A stretch of DNA of 23,345 bases from an uncultured Porphyromonadaceae bacterium (lineage in GTDB: Bacteria > Bacteroidota > Bacteroidia > Bacteroidales > Muribaculaceae): NCBI GenBank assembly GCA_900550645.1, contig URTA01000041.1, positions 1 through 23,345 of the forward strand, written 5' to 3'. Position numbers and translations under genes: made by a program. Positions 7,345 through 15,441 of the stretch are shown here, one piece after another. The notes beneath the pieces were generated by a model. It was not told the origin of the DNA and searched no databases. It was given only the letters and a program-made list of their open reading frames with translations. The stretch's first letter is position 1; the number at the start of each line of letters is the position of its first letter.

Positions 7345-8867
7345 GATTAGGCATATTGACATACACACTGTTGGCTGCCGCTCCCGTGTTTGCGGTGACG
7401 GCTGCCGACTCGCTTTCTGTGGCGCAGAAGTCTGCGGCAGAGGGGACGGGGTTTGCCGGCTTTGCCGCGCTTCCGTTCACCAACCCTGCGGTCCGTCCCT
7501 TGCAGCGCGGCTATTCCTATTCGCAAGCGCGGCTGGGCTACAGCTCGCAGTTGCAGACACGTGCCGCCACGATAGAGAAGGGGAGAGGGGAGCAGAAAGG
7601 CTTCTTCGCCGCCGACGCTTTCATCCATTCCGGCAGCTCGACGGTGTGGGGCAGCGCGGCATACCACAACGGCCGCATCCTCGGCATGAACCTCTGCGAA
7701 TCGCCCGATTACGACAAGGTGTACCCCTACGTCATCGCCGATACCATCGGCGGCAACCAGTCGCTCGAGCGGTACATGTTCTCCGGAGGCTATGCCCACA
7801 GCGGCGACAATGTGTCGTGGGGCGTGTCGCTGGGATATGTCGCCGGGCTGTACTACCGTCAGGTAGATCCACGTCCCAAAACCATCTCGGGGCAGCTTAA
7901 CATCTCTGCCGGTGTGACATTCCGCCTTGGCGCGTATGACCTCGGGCCGGCGTTCCTGTTTGAACGCTACCGCCAGTCTACGAGCATATCCTTCGTGAGC
8001 GAGATGGGCGACTCCAAGCTGTATCACCTCACGGGACTTGGCACGGACTATTCGCGTTTTGCCGGCAGCGGCGCGAATGTGTTCAGCGACGGCTATACAT
8101 ACACCCTCGGCGCAGACCTTTACCCCCGCAGTGGCTCGGGCGCGTTTGCTTCTGCACGCTTCTCGCTCATGACCATGCGCCATGTGGTGTCGGACCTCAA
8201 CAAGCTGCCGCTGGGCAATGTCAACCACCGCGCCGCTGATTTCCAGGCTGGCTATGTGTATGCCGACGGCAGCCGCTGGCGGTGGAAGGCTATGGCGGAG
8301 GGCAGCATATATCGCCGCCACGGCAAGGAGAACCTGTTCGGCGACGCGACTTCCGGCTCATACCCGCAGATAGGCTCGCGCCTGGCATTTGCCGACAATG
8401 CATGGCGGCTGGCGGCTGGCGGCATGGCGGAATATTCCGTAGGCAGATGCCGTCTGGCTCTCACGCCGAAAGTCGGTTTCCAGCACCGCCTGATGTCATA
8501 CATCTCCGGACGCGAATGGCTTCAAGACGGCATTGAGGTGTCAGCCGACTTCTCCATGGTGTGGTCGCCGGTGCAGAGATGGGTGTACAAGTTCCGCCTT
8601 GCCGGTATGCTGTACGACCCGACATCCTCTGACCTGAAATTAGGTACTGTCGGCAGCGACCGCGAGTCGCAGCTGTTTGCCGATGCGCTGAAAGAGGATT
8701 TCAGCAATGCCACCTGCACTCGCCGCACACTCACTGCCGCCCTTGCGGGCGAGTACGCCATCAGCGCGAAGTATGCCGTTGGCATCGACGTGACATACCG
8801 CCATGAGAACTATGCCAGCGGCGTGATCGGCAACGGCATCGAGGCGGCAATTAGCTTTATATTCTGA
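7341..8867 (+). CDS. DUF6850-type outer-membrane beta-barrel protein
   Basis: The protein has 508 residues. Residues 1-22 (MRLGILTYTLLAAAPVFAVTAA) are a signal peptide. The rest consists of alternating amphipathic strands rich in aromatic residues and glycine, with GYAHSGDNVSWGVSLGYVAGLYY near the middle and a terminal strand GIEAAISFIF ending in phenylalanine, as in outer-membrane barrels. The ATG overlaps the stop of the DUF4876 gene (ATGA, 7341-7344). Size, architecture and position after a DUF4876 gene fit the DUF6850 family, whose role is unknown; that name is from memory and less certain than the barrel prediction. It might act as an accessory pore or substrate-holding protein for the receptor. 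Confidence 0.7.
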   Translation: MRLGILTYTLLAAAPVFAVTAADSLSVAQKSAAEGTGFAGFAALPFTNPAVRPLQRGYSYSQARLGYSSQLQTRAATIEKGRGEQKGFFAADAFIHSGSSTVWGSAAYHNGRILGMNLCESPDYDKVYPYVIADTIGGNQSLERYMFSGGYAHSGDNVSWGVSLGYVAGLYYRQVDPRPKTISGQLNISAGVTFRLGAYDLGPAFLFERYRQSTSISFVSEMGDSKLYHLTGLGTDYSRFAGSGANVFSDGYTYTLGADLYPRSGSGAFASARFSLMTMRHVVSDLNKLPLGNVNHRAADFQAGYVYADGSRWRWKAMAEGSIYRRHGKENLFGDATSGSYPQIGSRLAFADNAWRLAAGGMAEYSVGRCRLALTPKVGFQHRLMSYISGREWLQDGIEVSADFSMVWSPVQRWVYKFRLAGMLYDPTSSDLKLGTVGSDRESQLFADALKEDFSNATCTRRTLTAALAGEYAISAKYAVGIDVTYRHENYASGVIGNGIEAAISFIF

Positions 8868-8888
8868 TACAAAACACATTACCCATAC

Positions 8889-11693
8889 ATGAAACATCGC
8901 ATAACATCATTGATATGGATAGTCCTGGCGGTCATCGCCGGGATTCCGTCCTACGCCGCAGACACGAATGTCGTGAGCGGCAAGCTGCCCAACGGGCTGA
9001 CCTATTACATTTACCATAACGAGTCGCCCTCTGGCCGTGCCGATTTCTTCCTCTCGCGTGGCGTGGGGTCTATAGTCGAGCGTGAGGACGAGCGCGGACT
9101 GGCGCATTTCCTCGAGCATCTCGCCTTTAACGGCACCAAACATTTCCCGGGCAACTCGCTGATAGGGTGGCTCGAGTCGATAGGCGTAAAGTTCGGCGAG
9201 AACCTGAACGCATTCACCTCTGTAGACCAGACAGTATACAACATCTGCAAAGTGCCTACGGCTCGTGAGTCCGCGCTTGACAGCTGTCTGCTCATCTTGC
9301 GCGACTGGAGCTGCGACATCACTCTCGCTGACGAGGACATCGATGCCGAGCGCGGCGTGATAAAAGGGGAGTGGCGGCATCGCAATTCCGCCTCAAACAG
9401 GCTCTTGCAGCGTGCCGCTCCGCGCATCTACGGCTCGTCGCTGTACGGCCAGCGTCTCCCCATGGGGCTGATGAGTGTGGTCGAGACATTCCCGCCGCAG
9501 CGGCTGCGCGATTTCTACAACCGCAACTATACGCCTGACACGGAGGCTATTATTGTGGTCGGCGACATCGACGTGAAGAAAATGGAGAAGAAAATACGCA
9601 AGATGTTTGGCAGCATCAAAAAGGCAAAGACCCCTGTCGTGACAGACCGCAGCGTCGAGACGGGCATGCCGTTTATGGCTGTGGCTGAAGCCGACCCGGA
9701 ACAGACGACGGAGATGGTGCAGCTGTTCTTCAAGCACCCTGCTGTCGAGGGATTGACGCAGCAGCAGGAGGCTCGTGCCGAACTGGTGTCGAGCCTGTTG
9801 ACGGCAATGCTCGTAGAGCGGTTTGACCGCCTCGAACTGCAGCCTGACGCTCCGGCTACCAACATCGGCGTGGGCGACACACGCTTCCTAATCTCCGAGC
9901 CGATGCGTACTCTGCTGGTGCGCGGCGCGGTGCGCAGGGGGAATGCCGCAAAGGCTGTTGCCGCTTTCTATACCGAAATCAAACGCGCACGCGACTTCGG
10001 CTTCTCTGCTACAGAATTTGAAGAAGCCCGCAAGCAGATAGCCGAAGACCTCGCTACAACGCTCGAGAAAGACCGTGACCGCAGCAACACGGTCATTGCC
10101 CGCTCCATTTCCAAAGCGTTCCTGCATGGCGATACTCTCAATACGCCGCAGGAGGAGCATGACCTGCGCGTCTCACAGTTCGACAACATCACCCTCGACG
10201 AGGTTGTGGCATACCTGCGCAGCATCGTCAATACTGACGGCACTGACGCTCTCGTGTTGCTTTACACCAACGACGCTGACGCTGCCGGCGAAAAGGGTGA
10301 GCAGGTGCTGAAGGATGCCTTCTTCGCCGTAAACTCGCTCACCCTCGAGCCGTATAACCCCGAGGAAGCTCCCGTGGAGCTGAAACTGAATGAACCCACG
10401 CCAGGCAAGGTGGTCAGCGTGGAGGAGAACGGGCCTTTCGGCACATCGGTCGTGACACTATCAAACGGACTGAAGGCATATCTGCGCCCGAGCAAGGAGA
10501 AACCAGGCCAGATATATTTCCGTGGCATCGGCATGGGCGGACTTTCTCAGGACTACAGCGAGGCGGATGCCGGCTCGCTCAAGCTCCTCAACGAGGCTGT
10601 CGCAACTTCTGGCGTTGGTGAAATGACCAACTCCGAACTGCGCCGCTTTACGCAGGGCAAAGAGCTGAAGGTATCCGCCATGGTGAGCAACACGGAAGAG
10701 ACCATCGAGTTCTCCGCCTCGCCAGCGACACTCGAGGACGCATTCCGCCTCGCATACCTCAAAATGACAGACGTGCGCCGCGACGACAAGGCTTACGCCG
10801 CGCTGATAGCCTCCAAGGAGAACTCGCTCGCCAACCGCCGCCTCAATCCGATACAGACCATGGGCGACTCGATAACGTGCAACGTGTATTCGCATCATCC
10901 TCTCGGCGGTCAGCCTACTGCCGAGATGCTCGCTTCGGTTGACTATGACACGATGCTCCGCATCTACCGCGACCGTTTTGCCGACTTCGCCGATTTCCGC
11001 TTCTATGTGACCGGCGACTTCGACACCGACTCCGTCAAGATGATGCTCGAGCGGTATGTGGCTTCTCTGCCTGTGAACGGGCGCATCGAGAAGCCTCGCG
11101 ACATAGGCTACCGCTTCTCCCCCTCAAAGGACGTGACGTTCTCACGCTCCATGGAAACGCCTGTCGCCGTGGTATACCAGTTCCGCCATACTCCGACTGA
11201 ATACAACCTCCAGAACGTGATTTACGCCTCTGCCGTCGGGCAGTTGCTCAAGGCACGGCTGCTTGCCGACCTGCGCGAGAAACGTGGCTGGACATACGCC
11301 ATCACCACCCACGGCGCGATAACCGCCGGTATGAACGGCGACGACCCGAGCGAGTTCATGATGCCCGTATACGTCAAGGTTGACCCCGACCACTATGCCG
11401 AGGCTGCGCAGATCATCGACGCGACATTGGCAGACATGGCGGCTGGCAACATCACGCCGCAGGAACTCGACAAGGTGAAGGAATACATGCTCAAGTCAGT
11501 CGCCGACAGCCGCAAGGACAATGCCTATTGGCTTGTGGTGTTGCGCCAGTATGACAAGACCGGCCTCGACATGGACAGCGGTTACGAGGACTGTGTCGCC
11601 AACCTGTCGCCGCAGACCGTATCGGCATTCCTCGGCAAAGTGCTTGCCGGAGCGCAGACACTGCGCCTGACCATGACCCCGAATCAAGAATAA
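8889..11693 (+). CDS. Periplasmic M16 (insulinase-family) zinc metalloprotease, PqqL/FusC-like
   Basis: The protein has 934 residues, close to the size of PqqL. Residues 1-23 are a signal peptide (ending SYA), so the enzyme should be periplasmic. The inverted zinc motif HxxEH is intact: H73, E76 and H77 within AHFLEHLAFNGTKHFPG. The distal ligand is E154 in DIDAERGVIKGEW, 77 residues after H77 as in pitrilysin. The substrate-binding R-Y type motif of the second half is plausible in LREKRGWTYAITTHG (about residues 795-809). Two M16 halves are present, with only the first catalytic, which is normal for the family. The gene starts 21 bp after the DUF6850 gene and is last in the operon, followed by a strong terminator. 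Known pairs of TonB receptor and periplasmic M16 protease (FusA/FusC, YddB/PqqL) degrade imported ferredoxin-like proteins; an equivalent role here is inferred. Confidence 0.9.
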   Translation: MKHRITSLIWIVLAVIAGIPSYAADTNVVSGKLPNGLTYYIYHNESPSGRADFFLSRGVGSIVEREDERGLAHFLEHLAFNGTKHFPGNSLIGWLESIGVKFGENLNAFTSVDQTVYNICKVPTARESALDSCLLILRDWSCDITLADEDIDAERGVIKGEWRHRNSASNRLLQRAAPRIYGSSLYGQRLPMGLMSVVETFPPQRLRDFYNRNYTPDTEAIIVVGDIDVKKMEKKIRKMFGSIKKAKTPVVTDRSVETGMPFMAVAEADPEQTTEMVQLFFKHPAVEGLTQQQEARAELVSSLLTAMLVERFDRLELQPDAPATNIGVGDTRFLISEPMRTLLVRGAVRRGNAAKAVAAFYTEIKRARDFGFSATEFEEARKQIAEDLATTLEKDRDRSNTVIARSISKAFLHGDTLNTPQEEHDLRVSQFDNITLDEVVAYLRSIVNTDGTDALVLLYTNDADAAGEKGEQVLKDAFFAVNSLTLEPYNPEEAPVELKLNEPTPGKVVSVEENGPFGTSVVTLSNGLKAYLRPSKEKPGQIYFRGIGMGGLSQDYSEADAGSLKLLNEAVATSGVGEMTNSELRRFTQGKELKVSAMVSNTEETIEFSASPATLEDAFRLAYLKMTDVRRDDKAYAALIASKENSLANRRLNPIQTMGDSITCNVYSHHPLGGQPTAEMLASVDYDTMLRIYRDRFADFADFRFYVTGDFDTDSVKMMLERYVASLPVNGRIEKPRDIGYRFSPSKDVTFSRSMETPVAVVYQFRHTPTEYNLQNVIYASAVGQLLKARLLADLREKRGWTYAITTHGAITAGMNGDDPSEFMMPVYVKVDPDHYAEAAQIIDATLADMAAGNITPQELDKVKEYMLKSVADSRKDNAYWLVVLRQYDKTGLDMDSGYEDCVANLSPQTVSAFLGKVLAGAQTLRLTMTPNQE

Positions 11694-11722
11694 TACATAA
11701 CTTTTCAATTCCCAATTTGTGA

Positions 11723-11763
11723 GAGGCGTGCTGTGAATCCAGCGGCACGCCTCAATTTTTTTT
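11723..11763 (+). terminator. Rho-independent terminator of the receptor operon
   Basis: GAGGCGTGC (11723-11731) pairs perfectly with GCACGCCTC (11745-11753), followed by AA and a run of at least eight T. It lies 30 bp after the M16 stop codon. Confidence 0.9.
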
Positions 11764-11827
11764 GCATAGGTTACGCTTAAAATCTGTATAAGGTATTTGA
11801 CGCTAAATCAAGATGTTACGTTTTCTG

Positions 11828-11866
11828 TTTCGCTGTTTTGAGGCATTTCGTTTCGCTGTTTTGAGG
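11828..11866 (+). repeat. Two 23-bp-period repeats upstream of the KAP NTPase
   Basis: The 16-bp core TTTCGCTGTTTTGAGG occurs at 11828-11843 and 11851-11866, separated by CATTTCG, so the period is 23 bp. A 40-bp block here (11827-11866) matches 15253-15292 at 38 positions in the same orientation. The copies end about 42 bp before the -7 box of the KAP promoter. The rest of 11694-11941 holds the terminator above, this array and the KAP promoter; no gene is seen in it. Confidence 0.85.
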
Positions 11867-11908
11867 CGGATTTTAGCCTGTCAGCGCAGATTTTTCGATT
11901 TTTATATA

Positions 11909-11916
11909 TAACTTTG
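11909..11916 (+). promoter_or_regulatory. -7 box of the KAP NTPase promoter
   Basis: TAACTTTG fits TAnnTTTG exactly and lies 25 bp before the ATG at 11942. No TTG is found 19-21 bp upstream, so the -33 element is weak and the promoter may depend on a regulator, possibly acting through the 23-bp repeats. Confidence 0.5.
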
Positions 11917-11941
11917 TGGGGTGAATAAACCGCTCTTGTAA

Positions 11942-13876
11942 ATGAAAATTTGTTCTTCTATTTCCGATACGCCACTGGATAAGCCGGCAAACGATTTTGG
12001 CACTGAGCAGTATGTGCAGGGGCTTGTGCAGTTCATCTCTCACTCTGCCGCACCCATAACCATCGCTTTGCAGGGAGAATGGGGAAGCGGAAAAACCTCG
12101 TTGATGAACCGCCTTTACAATGACCTTTGTGCCGAGGGCAAAGATTTTATCGGGATTAACATCAATACATGGGAGTATTCGATGCTTGCGACTCCCGAGG
12201 AAACCGTAGTCAAGATTATAGCTCAACTTGTACGCGAAATATCTGGTTCTGATTCGAAGTCCCAGAACTCGACACTCCGGATTTTCAAGTCAATAGTCAA
12301 TTTCAGTTATCGGGTAGGGCGTGAAGCTCTGAAAGTAGCCTCGCCCGCCGCTGCATTGGTTGTGGAAGGCGTGGGGATGCCAACCGAACTTGGTGACGGC
12401 AACGAGAAAGTCCGCCATGTCACTCTCAAAGACTTGAAAGAGGCTCTCTCCCAATCAATCGAGGCAATTTGCGACCCCGGCGACCTCAAGAAGAAAGATG
12501 GAATAGTGATTTTTGTTGATGACCTGGACCGGCTAAATCCTCCGGTGGCCGTTCAGATTCTCGAATTGCTTAAGAATATATTCACCCTCAACCATTGCAT
12601 TTTCGTTCTCGCCATTGACTACGATGTCGTTGTCAAGGGTCTTGAGCCAAAATTCGGCAAACTCGACTCTTCTAATGAGCGAGAGTTCCGCTCTTTCTTT
12701 GACAAAATCATACAGGTGCCGTTCCATCTGCCGGTAAACGATTATAGGCCAATGGACTTCGTGCTTGACTCTCTGAAGTCAATAGGTTACATTAGCAATG
12801 TGGAAAGAAATCTACCGAAGGTTCAGAGCGTCATTGCGAAAGTGGTCGTTTCATCGGCTGGGAAAAATCCTCGCTCAATCAAACGGCTTATCAACACTCT
12901 TTCCCTTAGTAGTTGCATCGCGCGGTGCTGTACCAAAAACGAGAATGATCCCCTTGAGGTCAGATATATAAATTTGGTGTTTGTAGCCATGCAAGTGTGC
13001 TACCCGAAAATTTACAACATACTCGTATCCAATCCTGTTTTCAAGAAATGGGATAAGAATGTCGCCGCTAAGTTGAATCTGCTTAATGACTTAAACAAGG
13101 AGGAGAAAGAAGAGGTAGACGGTGAAGTCATTTTGGATACTCTGTGTCGGAAAGATACTTACTTGGAGAAGAATCAGTACAATATCACCACATTGCTCAA
13201 GGTGATTACCGATAACATCCCAGCCAATATCAACGACAAAGAAGAGTATCTCAGAAATATTCTGAAACGTTCGGCATCCACCAATATCGTTCCAACTCCC
13301 GAAAAGGTGGAGTTTGACCGCAAGGCCCTGATAGCTGCTCTGCATGAAAAGGTTGATGGTTTCATCTGCAACAAGTTGTCCGAATACGGATATAAAAAGA
13401 AGAACAACACAGGCAATGGAGGCTTTTTCATTAACCTGCCGGATGAATCCCGTTTTGAGGTAGTATTCAGCCCCGAACTGACTGATGATGAAGACAAAAT
13501 CGCATTGTCGATATGGATGAAGACCCAAAATGTACGTCCAGAAAGACTCAAGGGGATACCCTTGGAAGAAGTCTATGAAGATGAGGGTGTCTTGGAGGTT
13601 CTCAAGCCCATGAATGAGACGGTCAAGAAATACCGGGAATTAGGGCTCATCGACGGGAGAACTTTTGAAGGTGGCAAGAAATGCGACAATATCATTGACG
13701 AGTTCAAGCTGCGTCGGGAACAGCTTGATTGGCATGAATTATACAGCGCCGATCTCGAGTTTTGGATAAACCTCAAATCACCTTCTGATTTCGAAGAGCC
13801 GATAGTTGTTGAGGCTATCGGTGAACTCATTCTTTCGGCTTACGAATTGAATGTCAGGGCTCAAAAACTCACTTGA
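11942..13876 (+). CDS. KAP-family P-loop NTPase
   Basis: The protein has 644 residues. The Walker A motif GEWGSGKTS is at 45-53, and the Walker B with its KAP signature IVIFVDDLDRLNP is at 188-200. The segment after it (ILELLKNIFTLNHCIFVLAIDYDVV) is typical of KAP proteins, as is the downstream region with KNPRSIKRLINTLS. KAP NTPases usually carry membrane helices inserted in the P-loop domain; here only one moderately hydrophobic stretch (about 129-146) is seen, so the protein may be soluble. The last 170 residues or so form a separate, charged region of mixed helix and strand that I do not recognise. KAP proteins include PifA, which excludes phage T7, so a defence role is possible but unproven. 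The gene is clearly more AT-rich than the backbone genes and converges on the DUF4143 ATPase, 28 bp apart. Confidence 0.85.
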   Translation: MKICSSISDTPLDKPANDFGTEQYVQGLVQFISHSAAPITIALQGEWGSGKTSLMNRLYNDLCAEGKDFIGININTWEYSMLATPEETVVKIIAQLVREISGSDSKSQNSTLRIFKSIVNFSYRVGREALKVASPAAALVVEGVGMPTELGDGNEKVRHVTLKDLKEALSQSIEAICDPGDLKKKDGIVIFVDDLDRLNPPVAVQILELLKNIFTLNHCIFVLAIDYDVVVKGLEPKFGKLDSSNEREFRSFFDKIIQVPFHLPVNDYRPMDFVLDSLKSIGYISNVERNLPKVQSVIAKVVVSSAGKNPRSIKRLINTLSLSSCIARCCTKNENDPLEVRYINLVFVAMQVCYPKIYNILVSNPVFKKWDKNVAAKLNLLNDLNKEEKEEVDGEVILDTLCRKDTYLEKNQYNITTLLKVITDNIPANINDKEEYLRNILKRSASTNIVPTPEKVEFDRKALIAALHEKVDGFICNKLSEYGYKKKNNTGNGGFFINLPDESRFEVVFSPELTDDEDKIALSIWMKTQNVRPERLKGIPLEEVYEDEGVLEVLKPMNETVKKYRELGLIDGRTFEGGKKCDNIIDEFKLRREQLDWHELYSADLEFWINLKSPSDFEEPIVVEAIGELILSAYELNVRAQKLT

Positions 13877-13904
13877 ACGGCTGTTGTAAATTCTGCGGAG
13901 AGTG

Positions 13905-15197
13905 TCAGTCCTTCAGGCAGGCGAGCGGTATGACTTTCACGCCGTCGGGACGTGTGTATGCCATCGGACCGCCAGTAATGACCATCAGCAGATCGGGTTC
14001 GCGCAGTTTCAGTTGTCCCTCCTTCTCGTTGTATTTCCTGACCAGACCCTGTATTTCCAACAGGTGCTTTGCCCCCATTTCGATTTCCGTGCTGCCGAGT
14101 TTGAACTCTATCAGCGCATATCTGCCGTCGTCCAGGTGCAGCACGCAGTCGGCTTCGAGGTCATAACGGTCATGGTAGTAGGACAGTTCGCCGCACATGG
14201 CTTGCGAGTATGCTCGCAGGTCGCGCATCGCCATGCACTCGAATATGAACCCGAATGTCTTCAAATCCATTTCCAAGGTTGCCGGCGACAGCCCCATGGC
14301 AGCTACGGCTATTGACGGGTCTGCAAGTTCTCGTTTGGGGCTTTTGCGTATTACGGTCGCCGACCTCACGGCAGGAGACCATGCCGGCACGTCCTGTATC
14401 ACGAACAGCCGCGCCAGTGCTTTCACATAGTCGTCGTATGTACGGTCGGAGCAGCTGTCGTTCATAGCGTTCACGTCGCGGAGCAGGTTGGCGCGTTTGG
14501 CAAGTGTGGACAGGTTGCGCGAATAGGTGCGTATTATGGCTTTCGCCAGTGCCGGGTCTCGCTTCACTCCGTCTACGCTGATGATGTCGGCTTCTACCAC
14601 GCCGCTGAGGTATTCTTTGGCGATGCGCAATGCTTCTGCGGAATTGCCGAGCCGCAGCGATGCCGGCCATCCGCCCCGGCACGCGGAGCGTATCAGGTCA
14701 TTGACCCCCATTTCGGACATGCTTCCGTCGATGTCCGTATCGGGGTTGTCAAACAGTTCCTTCAGCGAAACCGCGCCGGTTGACTCCCCTGATTCGTACA
14801 GGCTCATCGGGTACATCTTCATCCGTGATATTCTGCCGGTGCCGCTGTGCAGTATCTGTGTGCGGTCTATCGAGTTGCTGCCTGTCAATATGAACTGCCC
14901 CGGTTCGCCGCCACGCTCGTCAACCGCCATGCGGACTGCGTCCCACAGAGCTGGCGCATCTTGCCACTCGTCGATTAGCCGTGGTGTATTTCCCCTCAGC
15001 AGGTTTGACGGCTTTGTAGCGGCGGTAGCGAGGTACGCACCCCTCATGTCCGGGTCTTGCAGCCGCAGCACACTCTTGGCCTGCTGTGCCGCAGTCGTCG
15101 TTTTGCCGCACCATTTGGGACCTTCGATGAGGACTGCTCCCATATACGAGAGCCGGTTTTCGAGCACCTTGTCTGCTATTCGGGGTAGATACTTCAT
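13905..15197 (-). CDS. AAA-type ATPase with C-terminal DUF4143 domain
   Basis: The chosen start, ATG 15197, gives 430 residues beginning MKYLPRIADKVLENRL. A start at 15272 in the same frame is rejected because it lies upstream of the promoter and inside the repeats. Walker A is GPKWCGKTT (26-34), Walker B RLIDEWQ (73-79) and a sensor-like LTGSNS follows at 104-109. The C-terminal DUF4143 domain ends in a PD-(D/E)xK nuclease-like arrangement: D350 in YDLEADCVL, then E364 and K366 in ALIEFKLG. These proteins are common in gut Bacteroidales; their function is not settled, with proposals from defence to toxin-like systems. Its 3' end faces the KAP gene, and the three-copy 23-bp repeat sits directly upstream of its promoter. 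Confidence 0.9.
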   Translation of the reverse strand: MKYLPRIADKVLENRLSYMGAVLIEGPKWCGKTTTAAQQAKSVLRLQDPDMRGAYLATAATKPSNLLRGNTPRLIDEWQDAPALWDAVRMAVDERGGEPGQFILTGSNSIDRTQILHSGTGRISRMKMYPMSLYESGESTGAVSLKELFDNPDTDIDGSMSEMGVNDLIRSACRGGWPASLRLGNSAEALRIAKEYLSGVVEADIISVDGVKRDPALAKAIIRTYSRNLSTLAKRANLLRDVNAMNDSCSDRTYDDYVKALARLFVIQDVPAWSPAVRSATVIRKSPKRELADPSIAVAAMGLSPATLEMDLKTFGFIFECMAMRDLRAYSQAMCGELSYYHDRYDLEADCVLHLDDGRYALIEFKLGSTEIEMGAKHLLEIQGLVRKYNEKEGQLKLREPDLLMVITGGPMAYTRPDGVKVIPLACLKD

Positions 15198-15218
15198 ATT
15201 TGCCTGATATTTAGACTG

Positions 15219-15249
15219 CAAAGGTACTCTAAATATTCGATACTTACAA
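15219..15249 (-). promoter_or_regulatory. Promoter of the DUF4143 ATPase
   Basis: Read on the minus strand, TTG (15249-15247), a 20-bp spacer and TACCTTTG (15226-15219) match the consensus. Transcription would begin near 15212, leaving about 15 nt before the ATG at 15197. The nearest 23-bp repeat core begins 5 bp upstream of the -33 element. Confidence 0.75.
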
Positions 15250-15253
15250 GCCG

Positions 15254-15315
15254 TTTCGCTGTTTTGAGGCATTTCATTTCGCTATTTTGAGGTAAATCGT
15301 TTCGCTGTTTTGAGG
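15254..15315 (+). repeat. Three 23-bp-period repeats upstream of the DUF4143 ATPase
   Basis: Cores are at 15254-15269 (TTTCGCTGTTTTGAGG), 15277-15292 (one change, G to A) and 15300-15315 (perfect), with 7-bp linkers CATTTCA and TAAATCG. The period is exactly 23 bp, as at 11828-11866. Both arrays have the same orientation on the plus strand although the two ATPase genes point toward each other. Because 23 is not a multiple of three, gain or loss of a copy changes any frame through the array. Confidence 0.85.
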
Positions 15316-15380
15316 TAAACTGGCTTTGCGGTGGAGCGTCCGGGGCTGTTGAATGTGTTGGAAAATCCGTGGAATTGGTA

Positions 15381-15410
15381 TTTGTGTACGATAAAAATGC
15401 ACTAACGTTG
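15381..15410 (+). promoter_or_regulatory. Putative promoter of the polyferredoxin-Tat operon
   Basis: TTTG (15381-15384), an 18-bp spacer and TAACGTTG (15403-15410) are close to the consensus: the spacer is one base short and the -7 box has one mismatch. The ATG at 15442 follows by about 31 bp. The rest of 15316-15441 shows nothing else. Confidence 0.5.
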
Positions 15411-15441
15411 CAACCGTACAATCAACTCTACTCTAATCTAT

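Noticed and set aside
7347..8321. Long minus-strand ORF opposite the DUF6850 gene
   Set aside because: It has no promoter, no domain and shadow-like composition; the plus strand has a signal peptide and ATGA coupling to its neighbour.
14527..15207. Plus-strand ORF opposite the DUF4143 ATPase
   Set aside because: It is antisense to intact Walker A and B motifs and has no start signal of its own.
15254..15315. CRISPR array
   Set aside because: Repeat cores are 16 bp with 7-bp near-constant linkers, so there are no spacers, and no cas genes are near.
15194..15421. Minus-strand ORF and an upstream DUF4143 start (15272) that translate the 23-bp repeats
   Set aside because: Both lie upstream of or across the promoter at 15219-15249. 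A 23-bp period shifts frame at every copy, so the array is not coding.
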